Shown here: one piece after another, positions 1 to 9,101 of the stretch
Layout of the letters: each line of letters opens with the position of its first letter
Numbering within the stretch: the stretch's first letter is position 1
NCBI GenBank assembly: GCA_020438105.1
Contig: JAGQVE010000034.1
Location: forward strand, 1 to 42,754
Length of the DNA stretch: 42,754 nucleotides
Direction of reading: 5' to 3'
From: Bacteroidales bacterium
Lineage (GTDB): Bacteria; Bacteroidota; Bacteroidia; Bacteroidales; JAADJA01
Position numbers and translations under genes: made by a program
The notes under the pieces: model-generated
What the model saw: only the letters and a program-made list of their open reading frames with translations
Databases searched by the model: none
What the model was told of the DNA's origin: nothing

Positions 1-1
1 A

Positions 2-181
2 TCTTTTGCCGGAACCATCCTCATGCTTCAACTGCGCCGGATTGGATTCTATATTTACCTCATTTCAAATTTATTAATGATCACCATTCCGCACATTTTA
101 AATTATGGCAGTTGGTATGCATCCGGAATTTTTATTTTTTTCATATTACTATTTTCCGCCTTTTTCAGAAAAATGCCTTAA
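2..181 (+). CDS. C-terminal end of a membrane protein (5' part outside window)
   Basis: Reading frame 2 is open from the window edge to a TAA at 179-181 and gives 59 residues ending in FFRKMP. Two hydrophobic stretches are visible (around IGFYIYLISNLLMITI and ASGIFIFFILLFSAFF), separated by a short polar loop, so this is the tail of an inner-membrane protein with a positively charged end. I do not recognise the family. A roughly 318-base gap follows, so it belongs to a transcription unit that ends here. Confidence 0.6.
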   Translation, partial: SFAGTILMLQLRRIGFYIYLISNLLMITIPHILNYGSWYASGIFIFFILLFSAFFRKMP

Positions 182-244
182 ATATGATGTTATTAAAATA
201 TTTCTTACTTTTGTTTTAAGCAAACATTAGTTAATTGCGAGTTA

Positions 245-324
245 TAGGTTAAATTTTAATATGTGCATATGTCGTATAGCTAAGTGTGAGCATCTGAATG
301 TGAACATATTATTAATTTAACCTA
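245..324. repeat. Long imperfect inverted repeat in the leader upstream of the SusC gene
   Basis: TAGGTTAAATT at 245-255 is the exact reverse complement of AATTTAACCTA at 314-324. After a small internal mismatch (256 against 312-313), bases 257-264 pair with 304-311 for 8 more base pairs. A transcript would fold into an arm of about 19 base pairs with a loop of about 40 bases. It lies between the end of the membrane protein gene and the SusC gene. It could be a 3' end structure, a leader structure, or the trace of a small mobile element. There is no clean T-run directly after it, so it is not a textbook terminator. Confidence 0.55.
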
Positions 325-344
325 AATTTAAAAATGTTTTTTTC

Positions 345-374
345 TTGCTTAAATTGATTGTTATCTTTATTTTG
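345..374 (+). promoter_or_regulatory. Probable Bacteroidota-type promoter for the SusC/SusD pair
   Basis: TTG at 345-347 is followed after 20 bases by TATTTTG at 368-374, close to the -33 TTG / -7 TAnnTTTG pattern of the primary sigma factor in this phylum (one base short). An overlapping TATCTTTA (362-369) is a 7 of 8 match. A further exact TACTTTTG stands at 206-213 with no clear -33 partner. If that one is used, the transcript would include the inverted repeat at 245-324. Confidence 0.4.
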
Positions 375-379
375 CAGCG

Positions 380-411
380 TTTTTAGCGGGTTTAGAAACT
401 TTTTTTAGCGG
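380..411 (+). repeat. 10-base direct repeat TTTTTAGCGG, period 22
   Basis: TTTTTAGCGG occurs at 380-389 and again at 402-411. The spacing is 22 bases, about two helical turns, directly downstream of the predicted -7 element at 368-374. Position and spacing fit a binding site for a dimeric regulator acting on the SusC/SusD promoter. No regulator gene is next to it in this window. The rest of the leader (412-499) is AT-rich with nothing else recognisable. Confidence 0.45.
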
Positions 412-499
412 ATTATGTCATACGAATGAGAAAATAAAACAGATGAATTCTTCAAATAAGTAATACTAATCCATATTTATTAATCTAAATTCTTATGTT

Positions 500-3400
500 A
501 TGAGAAAATTTACCCTTTTTCTTGCATTCATATTCATAGGAATGCAACTTTTTGCTCAAGACAGGGATATTAAAGGTACGGTTATCAGCAGTGATGACGG
601 ACAGCCTATCCCTGGAGTACAGGTTCTGGTTAAAGGTACCACTTCAGGTACTATTACCGACCTCGATGGGAACTACGCAATCAAAGTTCCGGAAAGTGCA
701 ACTACACTTGTTTTTAGATTTGTTGGTATGGCAACACAGGAAGTTGAGATCGGTTCTCAAACAACTGTTGATGTCAGCATGGATCCCGACGTTATGCACC
801 TTGAGGGTGTAGTTGTTACCGCCCTTGGTATCAGCCGTGAGAAAAAATCGCTGGGTTATGCCACGCAGGAGCTTTCAGGGGATGAAATCAATCAGGTTAA
901 AACTGATAACTTCATCAACACCCTTTCTGGTAAAGCTGCCGGGGTTTCGGTAAAATCCACAGGTAACATCGGCGGTTCCTCGAATATCATTATTCGTGGT
1001 TCTTCATCAATTACCGGTAACAACCAGGCGCTGATCGTTGTTGATGGTGTTCCTATCAATAATGACCTCACAAATACCAGAGATCAAATCCGTGGCCGCC
1101 ATGGTTATGACTTTGGTAATGCTGCTGCCGACATCAACCCCAATGACATTGAGTCGATGAACATCCTGAAAGGTGCTGCTGCAACTGCACTTTATGGATC
1201 ACGTGCAGCAAATGGCGTTATCATCATCACTACTAAAAAAGGTGAACGTACCATGTCGAAAAAACGGGTTTATGGCGTGAGCGTTAGCTCAAACGTTACA
1301 ACCGGTTGGATTGACAAAAGCACTTTCCCAGCTTACCAGCAGGAGTACGGTGCCGGATACGGTCCTTATTATGGTGATGAGCCTTACACAGGTTTGGAAC
1401 AATACGATTTTAATGGTGATGGCACTACTGACCTAGTAGTTCCCACCTATGAAGATGCCTCTATGGGACAGAAATTTGATCCCAACCTGAATGTTTACCA
1501 ATGGGATGCATTCTATCCTGGTTATCCTAACTACAACAAAGCTACTCCTTACGTAGCTGCTGGTGACAATGGCGCCATTTCATTCTTTGAACAACCATGG
1601 TCATTTACTAACAGTGTGGAAGTTACAGGAGCAAATGACAATTCTAACTTCAGGCTTTCATATTTAAACCAGGATCAAACCGGCTTGATGCCAAACAGCC
1701 ATTTTATCAAGAATTCTCTTCTTTTCAATGGTTCGTATGATGTTACCAAAGATGTTAAAGTAACTGCTTCTGTAAATTATGTTAAAAATGACAATACAGG
1801 CCGTAACTCAACAGGTTATTCAGACAATATTCTTTCATCATTCCGTCAGTGGTCTCAAATGAACGTTGATATTCAACAACAAAAAGAGTACTACGAAATG
1901 AATGAGGAAAACATTACCTGGAACCCGGTTGGACCTGGTGATCTCGCACCTGCATATTGGGACAACCCATATTGGGTACGTTATCAAAACTTTACTACTG
2001 ACGGACGTGATCGTATCATTGGTTACATTCAGGCCGACTGGCAAATCAATGATTATTTCAGTGCAATGGCCCGCTTCTCAACTGATTTCTATTCAGAAAT
2101 TCAGGAAGAACGTAAAGCTGTTGGATCTGCATCCGGTGAATTCGGTGTTGGAACTACTGCCGGACGTTCAGACGTAACTTCTGGTTATTCACGTTTTACC
2201 AGAAATTTCTATGAAAACAACATGGATCTTATGTTGCGTTTCAACAAAAATCTGAGTGAAAACTTCAATCTGAATGCATTAATCGGGACCAATATCCGTC
2301 GTTCACAAGTTGACGGTGTATTTGCATCAACCGATGGTGGTTTGATCGTTCCCGGACTGTATTCATTAGGAAACAGTGTTAACCCGATGCTTGCTCCGGT
2401 TGAAACACTTGAAAAACGTGGTATAAATGGTATCTATGGAAGTGCTTCACTTGGATACAAAGATTTCTTATTCCTGGATGCTACTGTTCGTAGAGACGTT
2501 TCTTCAACCCTTCCAGATGGAGATAATTCATATGTTTATCCTTCTGTTTCAGGAAGCTTTCTGTTCAGCAATGTTGTTGATGCCGACTTTATGGATTTAG
2601 GTAAAGTTCGCGTTGGTTATGCTGAAGTAGGTAACGATGCACCCTGGGGAAGTTTGTTAAATACTTATGATGGAAACCCCGTATTTAATGGTACTCCATT
2701 GTACTCATTGCCAAACACACAAAACAACAATGCGCTTGTTCCTGAAAGGAGTAAAAGTATTGAAGCCGGTTTGGAAATGTACTTCCTCAACAAACGTTTA
2801 GGATTTGATTTTGCATGGTATAAAACCAATACCGTTGATCAAATTATCCCGGTTGCTGTATCTTATACCACAGGATTCTCATCCAAATATATCAATGCCG
2901 GTGAAGTTGAAAACAAAGGTATTGAGTTGATGATCTTCGGATCACCGGTTGTTAACGAAAACTTCCGCTGGGATATCACTTTGAACTATGCAAAAAATAA
3001 TAACGAAGTTGTATCACTTACTGAAGGTGTTGAAAACATTCAGTTAGCTGCATTACAAGGTGGTGTTACCATCAATGCCCGTGTTGGTGAACCTTACGGA
3101 ACCATCCAGGGAACTGATTATGTTTACCTGAACGGTGAAAAAGTAGTAGGTGATAATGGTTATTACCTGAAAACATCAACTTCAGATATTGTTTTAGGAA
3201 ACATTCAGCCCGACTGGACAGGTGGTATCAATAACCGTTTCAGTTATAAAAACTGGGCTTTCAGCTTCCTGATCGACTGGCAGCAAGGTGGAAGTATCTT
3301 CTCATTGGATATGTATTATGGTCTGGGAACCGGGTTGTATGAAGAAACTGTTGGAAATAACGATCTTGGCAATCCGGTCAGGAATACCCTCGACAATGGT

Positions 3401-3763
3401 GGAGGTTTAATCCTGGAAGGTGTTAAAGAAGACGGAACACCTAACGACATTCGCGTAGCCGGTGATGATTATCGCGTATGGGGATGGTCACGTAATCCTA
3501 ATTCAGCCTTCATTTATGATGCAACTTACATCAAACTGAGAGAAGCTGTTATTACTTATTCATTACCGAAATCAACGATTGAAAACACCTTCCTAAACGG
3601 TGTATCCTTTAGCCTTGTTGGAAACAATCTCTGGATCATCTCCAAAGATCTTCCACATGCTGATCCGGAAGCCAGTCAGGGAGCCGGTAATGTTCAGGGT
3701 TGGCAGTCAGGTGTTATGCCCACCACCCGCAATGTTGGTTTAACTGTTAATCTTCAATTTTAA
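500..3763 (+). CDS. SusC/RagA-type TonB-linked outer membrane protein
   Basis: A 1087-residue TonB-dependent transporter that imports a ligand captured by its SusD-type lipoprotein partner through the outer membrane, driven by TonB-ExbBD. Residues 1-20 form a signal peptide ending MQLFAQ. Residues about 24-100 are a carboxypeptidase-regulatory-like domain (IKGTV..DGQPIPGV..KGT..GT.TD.DGNY). The plug follows at about 115-245, with IIIRGSSS and ALIVVDGVPINN, and the remainder is a 22-strand-type barrel ending in the aromatic VNLQF typical of BAM substrates. The length is normal for SusC. The SusD gene follows after 11 bases. No carbohydrate-active enzyme or peptidase lies nearby, so the substrate cannot be named; a glycan, a peptide or another oligomer are all possible. 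Confidence 0.95.
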   Translation: MRKFTLFLAFIFIGMQLFAQDRDIKGTVISSDDGQPIPGVQVLVKGTTSGTITDLDGNYAIKVPESATTLVFRFVGMATQEVEIGSQTTVDVSMDPDVMHLEGVVVTALGISREKKSLGYATQELSGDEINQVKTDNFINTLSGKAAGVSVKSTGNIGGSSNIIIRGSSSITGNNQALIVVDGVPINNDLTNTRDQIRGRHGYDFGNAAADINPNDIESMNILKGAAATALYGSRAANGVIIITTKKGERTMSKKRVYGVSVSSNVTTGWIDKSTFPAYQQEYGAGYGPYYGDEPYTGLEQYDFNGDGTTDLVVPTYEDASMGQKFDPNLNVYQWDAFYPGYPNYNKATPYVAAGDNGAISFFEQPWSFTNSVEVTGANDNSNFRLSYLNQDQTGLMPNSHFIKNSLLFNGSYDVTKDVKVTASVNYVKNDNTGRNSTGYSDNILSSFRQWSQMNVDIQQQKEYYEMNEENITWNPVGPGDLAPAYWDNPYWVRYQNFTTDGRDRIIGYIQADWQINDYFSAMARFSTDFYSEIQEERKAVGSASGEFGVGTTAGRSDVTSGYSRFTRNFYENNMDLMLRFNKNLSENFNLNALIGTNIRRSQVDGVFASTDGGLIVPGLYSLGNSVNPMLAPVETLEKRGINGIYGSASLGYKDFLFLDATVRRDVSSTLPDGDNSYVYPSVSGSFLFSNVVDADFMDLGKVRVGYAEVGNDAPWGSLLNTYDGNPVFNGTPLYSLPNTQNNNALVPERSKSIEAGLEMYFLNKRLGFDFAWYKTNTVDQIIPVAVSYTTGFSSKYINAGEVENKGIELMIFGSPVVNENFRWDITLNYAKNNNEVVSLTEGVENIQLAALQGGVTINARVGEPYGTIQGTDYVYLNGEKVVGDNGYYLKTSTSDIVLGNIQPDWTGGINNRFSYKNWAFSFLIDWQQGGSIFSLDMYYGLGTGLYEETVGNNDLGNPVRNTLDNGGGLILEGVKEDGTPNDIRVAGDDYRVWGWSRNPNSAFIYDATYIKLREAVITYSLPKSTIENTFLNGVSFSLVGNNLWIISKDLPHADPEASQGAGNVQGWQSGVMPTTRNVGLTVNLQF

Positions 3764-3774
3764 ATCGTAACGTT

Positions 3775-5358
3775 ATGAAAAGAATATATTGGATATTTAT
3801 AGTTTTAATCGGGATCTCGGTATCTTGTACAAAGGATTTTGAGGAGTTTAATACCGATCAGAAAAATCCAACTGCAGTTCCCGGAGATTTTGTATTCGCT
3901 AATGCTCAAAAAGCGCTGGCCGATCAGGTTGCCAGTACGAATGTTAATCAGAATATTTGGAAGCTTGTGGCTCAGTACTGGACTGAAACCACTTATACTG
4001 ACGAATCTAACTACGACATCGTTACCAGAACTATTCCTGACATTATTTTCAGAACATACTACAGGGATGTTTTAAATGATCTGAAAGATGCCAGAAATGT
4101 AATAAATAGTGAAGCTGCCATTGGTGAAGAGGCAGCCGGTGAAAAAGCTAATAAGTTGCTCATCATTGACCTTGTAAATGCCTACACATATAACAGATTA
4201 GTAGATATATTTGGCAACATCCCCTATACAGAAGCTTTAGATATTGATAACATTGCACCAGCTTATGATGACGCATATACAATTTATCAATCATTGTTTG
4301 ATAAAATTGACAATGCCATTGCGAACCTCAATGCAGATTATGGTAGTTTTGGTGACAACGACCTCTATTTTGGGGGAGATGTTGCGATGTGGATTAAATT
4401 TGCACATTCATTGAAAATCAAAATGGCCATTACCATTGCTGATTTTAGTAATGGCACGGCACAATCAATCATCGAAGGGTCATATGACAAAGGATTTGCA
4501 CCAGGCGAAATTTGCGAACTGGTATATCCCGGAGGTTCAAACTCCAATCCGTTATATGTTGATTTGGTTCAAAGTGGTCGTCACGATTTTGTTCCTGCCA
4601 ATACCCTTGTTGACAGGATGAATGAACTAATAGATATTCGGATGTTATCATATTTCACAGCAATGGATTTTGAATATGATGTTGATCCTGAAAGTGGAGC
4701 TAGAATTGATACAGAATTGCCAGGCGATGGCGTAGTTGTATTAATTTACAAAGGTGGTGATTCTCTGGTTCAAGTGGATCTTCCTTTTATGGCTCTTGCT
4801 GTTGACACATTAAATCCATTTAGTTATAATGTTGGTGGTATTTACGGTGAAAGCAATAACTGGTCAAACTTCTCACACATAGCGGACCCGATCCAGGAAG
4901 CTACCTTCCCGATTACTTTGCTTGATGGAGTTGAAACATACTTCTACCTGGCAGAAGCTGCTGCTCGTAACTATAGTGTGGGTATGACCGCTGCACAATA
5001 TTATAATGCTGCTATCACCGGTTCCTTCGAATTCTGGGGATTAACTTCGGATGATGCTGCAGCTTATATTGCCAAACCGGAAGTAGCTTATGACGGTGCA
5101 AACTGGAAACAATCCATTGGCGAACAATCATGGCTGGCATTTTATGTTCGTGGTTTAGTTGCCTGGAACAACTGGAGAAGGTTAGACTATCCAGTTCTGA
5201 ACCTTCCACCGGCTCCTGAAACTGATGATGGTCAAATTCCAAAACGTTTCACCTATCCGGTTAACGAACAAACCTTAAATAAGGACAATTACTACTCAGC
5301 TGGAGATGCCATTGGTGGCGACTTGATGTCAACCAAACTCTTCTGGGATAAAAACTAA
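3775..5358 (+). CDS. SusD/RagB-like outer-membrane lipoprotein
   Basis: A 527-residue surface lipoprotein that forms the lid over the SusC pore and binds the ligand. The signal peptide ends in the lipobox ISVSC with the lipidated Cys at about residue 18, followed by TKDFEEFNTDQKNPTAV, the usual start of the SusD-like_2 branch. Helical TPR-like stretches follow (KANKLLIIDLVNAYTYNRLVD). The conserved FGNIPYTEAL is the SusD signature. It is co-transcribed with the SusC gene 11 bases upstream and followed by a strong terminator. The ligand is unknown. Confidence 0.93.
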   Translation: MKRIYWIFIVLIGISVSCTKDFEEFNTDQKNPTAVPGDFVFANAQKALADQVASTNVNQNIWKLVAQYWTETTYTDESNYDIVTRTIPDIIFRTYYRDVLNDLKDARNVINSEAAIGEEAAGEKANKLLIIDLVNAYTYNRLVDIFGNIPYTEALDIDNIAPAYDDAYTIYQSLFDKIDNAIANLNADYGSFGDNDLYFGGDVAMWIKFAHSLKIKMAITIADFSNGTAQSIIEGSYDKGFAPGEICELVYPGGSNSNPLYVDLVQSGRHDFVPANTLVDRMNELIDIRMLSYFTAMDFEYDVDPESGARIDTELPGDGVVVLIYKGGDSLVQVDLPFMALAVDTLNPFSYNVGGIYGESNNWSNFSHIADPIQEATFPITLLDGVETYFYLAEAAARNYSVGMTAAQYYNAAITGSFEFWGLTSDDAAAYIAKPEVAYDGANWKQSIGEQSWLAFYVRGLVAWNNWRRLDYPVLNLPPAPETDDGQIPKRFTYPVNEQTLNKDNYYSAGDAIGGDLMSTKLFWDKN

Positions 5359-5363
5359 TTTTG

Positions 5364-5396
5364 AAAAAAAGGCTGCCTTCGGGCAGTCTTTTTTTT
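5364..5396 (+). terminator. Rho-independent terminator after the SusD gene
   Basis: GGCTGCC (5371-5377), loop TTCG, GGCAGTC (5382-5388) form a 7-pair stem with one G-U, closed further by A-T pairs and followed by eight T residues. The UUCG tetraloop makes it very stable. Confidence 0.9.
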
Positions 5397-5500
5397 ACCC
5401 AATTAAACCGAACCTATTTCAACGAATTTTTCAACCCTGGTCTACCATTACCTATTCACTCCCCAAACTTTAATATCACGTTTGTGCATACTTTTTCCGG

Positions 5501-5531
5501 TTGCTTCTTGTCAGGTAAATAAGTATCTTTA
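5501..5531 (+). promoter_or_regulatory. Probable promoter of the TonB/DUF4249 operon
   Basis: TTG at 5501-5503, 20 bases, then TATCTTTA at 5524-5531 (7 of 8 to TAnnTTTG). This places the start of transcription about 50 bases before the gene at 5588. Confidence 0.45.
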
Positions 5532-5587
5532 AACAATTTTACTAAGGCAGTATTTGGCTAAATCTGCTGCAATTACCGATTTAAACA

Positions 5588-6313
5588 ATGATGAAAACGC
5601 TGATTTTAAAAAGCATATCCCTGGTTTATTTATTTTTTCTTCCTTTTAGTAATATACTGGCACAGGACGGGGATTCACAGCGTATTTTAAGTGAGTCAAA
5701 TTTGTTATACGGTTCCAACGATTTTATTGAAAGAGGATTTGTTTATATACCTGATCATCCCAAAGCAAACGGTAATCCCTATTATTTAAATGCAGATTGG
5801 AATAAGGCAACTATCACTTTTATTGGAGATGAATATGAAAATCTATTCATTAAATACAATATTGTGGATGAAACCGTCATCCTCCAGAAAGGTGAATCCG
5901 ACACCTATGTTAAACAGCCTGTCATTTTGAACTCATCTCAAATTGATCAATTTCAGCTTGCCGGACAGGTTTTTACCAATTTAAACCATGTTATGTCAGA
6001 AGCAAACATTCAGGGTTTTGGAGAAATTTTATATGCCGGTCAATTCCATTTTATTCGTAAATATTCTAAAACATTTATGAATCAATACAACAAAACCAAT
6101 CCCAATGGATTGTATTCAAAACTCAATACAAATTACTTTATAATCAAAAACGATCAGGCAATCCGAATATATAACAAAAGTTCTCTTATAAATGCATTTC
6201 CGGGCATTCAGAAACAACTGAAAAAGAAATTACGCGATTTGCACTTTAAATTCAGGAAAGCAAATAATGATCAATGGATCGAAATAATGAGTTGGTGTGA
6301 CAAACAATCTTAA
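5588..6313 (+). CDS. Secreted protein of unknown function, first gene of TonB/DUF4249 operon
   Basis: 241 residues with a clear signal peptide (hydrophobic SLVYLFFLPFSNILA followed by Q). The mature part is rich in aromatic and Asn residues (GNPYYLNADWNKATITFIGDEYENLFIKYNI) and has no lipobox or membrane segment, so it is probably periplasmic or surface-exposed. I do not recognise the family. ATG occurs twice in tandem (5588 and 5591) and either could serve. The 3' end overlaps the TonB receptor start by 17 bases, which suggests translational coupling and a shared job with that receptor. Confidence 0.8.
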   Translation: MMKTLILKSISLVYLFFLPFSNILAQDGDSQRILSESNLLYGSNDFIERGFVYIPDHPKANGNPYYLNADWNKATITFIGDEYENLFIKYNIVDETVILQKGESDTYVKQPVILNSSQIDQFQLAGQVFTNLNHVMSEANIQGFGEILYAGQFHFIRKYSKTFMNQYNKTNPNGLYSKLNTNYFIIKNDQAIRIYNKSSLINAFPGIQKQLKKKLRDLHFKFRKANNDQWIEIMSWCDKQS

Positions 6314-9101
6314 GTATAAAATATTTCAGGTAATCGGTGTTTTTATCCTGATGCTGATCACCGTTGAAACGCAGGCACAAAATCGCCCAATCATAATTGA
6401 TCGTTCATGGAATGGGTTGACTTTTAAGGAATTTGCAATGCGTTGTGAACATCAATATCCTGTTAAATTTTATTATCAAAATGACAGCCTGCTCGATGTG
6501 CAAATAAGGGTTAGCAAGGACAGCTTATCGCTTACCACCATTCTTAAGGAAAGCTTAAAAGATTTCAGTTGGAAAGTTTCGATGGATGAAAAAGGCAATA
6601 TATTCATTAGTAATATCCTGGCGGTTAAAACACAGCTTCCTGCCAACTTTTTTATTGAAACATCAGTTGGGCTTCCTCGCGCTGACACCTTACCTGCCCA
6701 GGTTGTTGAAAATGAAAAATGGCTGCAAACACGCAAAGAATATGTGGCCAGAAAGGTTGTGATAGGAAATAAAAAGGCCGGGATTCGAACGAGCAAACCT
6801 GTTTTAACCGGAACCGTTCGAAATGCGAGCGATGGCTCCCCCATTATCAGTGGAAACATTTACATTGAAGAACTTGAAAAAGGCACCACCACTGACGAAA
6901 ATGGCAACTACCGAATCACGCTTCGCAAGGGAATATACACCTTGGTTGTAAGTAGCCTCGACAGTGAAACGGAAAAGTATAAACTTGAAGTTTTATCGGA
7001 TGGCATCTTAAATATTGATCTTATTCCCAAACTTTATACCCTTGATGAGTTTATCGTAAGTGGCGAAAAGGAGCACAATGTTCGTGGCGCTCAAATGGGA
7101 TTTGAAAAGATATCCGTAAAAAGTATTAAGGAAGTTCCTGTGGTTTTAGGTGAAAAAGATATTATAAAGGTTGCGCTGATGCTGCCGGGTGTGCAAACTG
7201 TTGGCGAGGGTGCCACCGGATTTAATGTTCGTGGCAGCCCGGCCGATCAAAACCAGTTTTACATTAACAAAGTACCCGTTTATAATTCATCGCACTTATT
7301 TGGATTTTTCTCGGCATTTAATTCTGATGCTATTGGAAATTTCACTTTGCTGAAAAGTAATATTCCGGCGGATTTTGGTGGAAGATTATCGTCCATTTTT
7401 GACATTACCGCCAAAACCGGCGATTTTGAGAAATTTAAAGCGAGCGGAGGTATAAGCCCTGTTACAGCACGTGTGGTTGCCGAAGGTCCTTTTAAGAAAG
7501 ACCAAAGCAGTTACATGATTGGATTGCGGTCAACGTATTCAAACTGGATATTGCGTTCACTTCAAAACCCCGACCTCAAATCAAGTGAGGCATATTTTGG
7601 TGACGCCATTGCAAATTTTGCCTTCAAATTGAATCCGAAAAACGAAATTCGGCTGTTTTCTTATTACAGTTACGATGATGTAAATATTACTAACCTCAGT
7701 GAAAACACCTACCAGAATAAGGGTGGCGCCCTGGAGTGGAACCATTTTATTAAGGACAAGCACAGCCTGGACCTCTCTGTTGCAAGAGGGACCTATCAGT
7801 ATGAGGACCGGAACAAAGAATATGAGCAGTTTGCATATAAAATCAGCTACCAGCTCAACCATACCGAACTTAAAGCCGGATTACATCTGAATCCTTCCGA
7901 ATCACACCGGGTATCGGTGGGTGTAAATTCCATTTTATATGAATCCATCCCCGGAGATTATTTACCATTCAACGAAAGTTCTTCGATCATTCCAAGAACA
8001 TTTGAAAAGGAACAGGCAATTGAAAATGGCATTTTTATCAATGACGAATGGAAACTAACAGATGATCTTTTAATCTCAGGCGGATTGCGCTATAATCTTT
8101 ACACATACCTTGGCCCTAAAACAGTTTACAGCTACTACCCCGGTGCTCCGCGGAGCTCAGAAAGTATTAAGGATACCCTGATCTTTGGTAAAAATGAAAA
8201 TATTAAAACATATTCAGGACTTGATTACAGGATAGGAGCCCGGTATGTGATCAATGATAAACTATCGGTAAAAGGCAGTTACAACAGGCTGCATCAGTAT
8301 ATTTTTATGCTTTCTAATACCATTGCCATATCCCCCACCGATGCCTGGAAACTAGCTGACTACAATATAAAACCGATGATTGGCGATCAGTATTCACTGG
8401 GACTTTATTCAAATATTCTCTCAGAAATATTGGAAGTTTCAGTGGAAGGATATTACAAAGATGTTCAGAACCTGGTGGAATTTAAGGATGGCGCTCAAAT
8501 GATTGCCAATGAAATACCGGAAACCGATATCGTTCAGGGTGACCTGGAAGCCTACGGTTTGGAGTTGATGATCAAAAAGCCACTCGGCCGCATGAACGGA
8601 TGGATCAATTATACCTGGTCGCGGGCGCTTGTAACGGTAAACAATCCGGAAACCGGCGAACAAAACAACCAGGGATTACAATATCCGGCCAACTATGATA
8701 AACCCCATGCCTTTAACCTGGTAGCCAATTACCGGGTATCAAAGCGGGTGAGTTTTTCAGGAAATGTGGTTTATTCCACAGGACGACCCATCACCTATCC
8801 CACGGCTATTTACTTTCAGGACGGTATCAAGCTTATTCATTATTCGGTGCGCAACGAATACCGGCTGCCCGATTATTTCAGAATAGATCTCTCCGTAAAT
8901 GTTGAAGGCAATTTGCGGGCCCGTAAATTTGCTCATGGCTCCTGGAACTTTTCAGTTTACAACCTAACCGGAAGAAAAAATGCATATTCTGTTTATTTCC
9001 GCTCCGAAGACGGGCAGGTGAAAGGTTACAAACTTTCAATATTTGGAACCCCCATTTTTTCAATCACCTACAATTTCAAACTCGGGAATTACGATGACTA
9101 G
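6297..9101 (+). CDS. TonB-dependent receptor with N-terminal STN and carboxypeptidase-regulatory-like domains
   Basis: A 934-residue outer membrane receptor. The signal peptide ends near TQAQ. Residues about 40-105 resemble an STN (secretin/TonB short N-terminal) domain of FecA-type receptors (LTFKEFAMRCEHQYPVKFYY.., TTILKESLKDFSWKV). Residues about 170-250 are a carboxypeptidase-regulatory-like domain (TGTVRNASDGSPI..GTTTDENGNY). The plug follows (GFNVRGSPADQNQFYINKVPVY, GFFSAFNSDAIGNFTLL), then the barrel. The start is GTG at 6297: an in-frame stop lies at 6288-6290 and the next Met falls inside the signal peptide. This architecture is commonly followed by DUF4249 lipoproteins, as here. There is no adjacent FecI/FecR pair, so the STN domain may not signal through an anti-sigma factor at this locus. 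Confidence 0.9.
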   Translation: MTNNLKYKIFQVIGVFILMLITVETQAQNRPIIIDRSWNGLTFKEFAMRCEHQYPVKFYYQNDSLLDVQIRVSKDSLSLTTILKESLKDFSWKVSMDEKGNIFISNILAVKTQLPANFFIETSVGLPRADTLPAQVVENEKWLQTRKEYVARKVVIGNKKAGIRTSKPVLTGTVRNASDGSPIISGNIYIEELEKGTTTDENGNYRITLRKGIYTLVVSSLDSETEKYKLEVLSDGILNIDLIPKLYTLDEFIVSGEKEHNVRGAQMGFEKISVKSIKEVPVVLGEKDIIKVALMLPGVQTVGEGATGFNVRGSPADQNQFYINKVPVYNSSHLFGFFSAFNSDAIGNFTLLKSNIPADFGGRLSSIFDITAKTGDFEKFKASGGISPVTARVVAEGPFKKDQSSYMIGLRSTYSNWILRSLQNPDLKSSEAYFGDAIANFAFKLNPKNEIRLFSYYSYDDVNITNLSENTYQNKGGALEWNHFIKDKHSLDLSVARGTYQYEDRNKEYEQFAYKISYQLNHTELKAGLHLNPSESHRVSVGVNSILYESIPGDYLPFNESSSIIPRTFEKEQAIENGIFINDEWKLTDDLLISGGLRYNLYTYLGPKTVYSYYPGAPRSSESIKDTLIFGKNENIKTYSGLDYRIGARYVINDKLSVKGSYNRLHQYIFMLSNTIAISPTDAWKLADYNIKPMIGDQYSLGLYSNILSEILEVSVEGYYKDVQNLVEFKDGAQMIANEIPETDIVQGDLEAYGLELMIKKPLGRMNGWINYTWSRALVTVNNPETGEQNNQGLQYPANYDKPHAFNLVANYRVSKRVSFSGNVVYSTGRPITYPTAIYFQDGIKLIHYSVRNEYRLPDYFRIDLSVNVEGNLRARKFAHGSWNFSVYNLTGRKNAYSVYFRSEDGQVKGYKLSIFGTPIFSITYNFKLGNYDD

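Noticed and set aside
500..5358. Polysaccharide utilisation locus
   Set aside because: A SusC/SusD pair is present but no glycoside hydrolase, lyase or sensor gene accompanies it, so a glycan substrate is not supported.
6476..6859. 127-codon minus-strand open frame inside the TonB receptor
   Set aside because: Antisense shadow of a well-supported gene; no signal or domain of its own.
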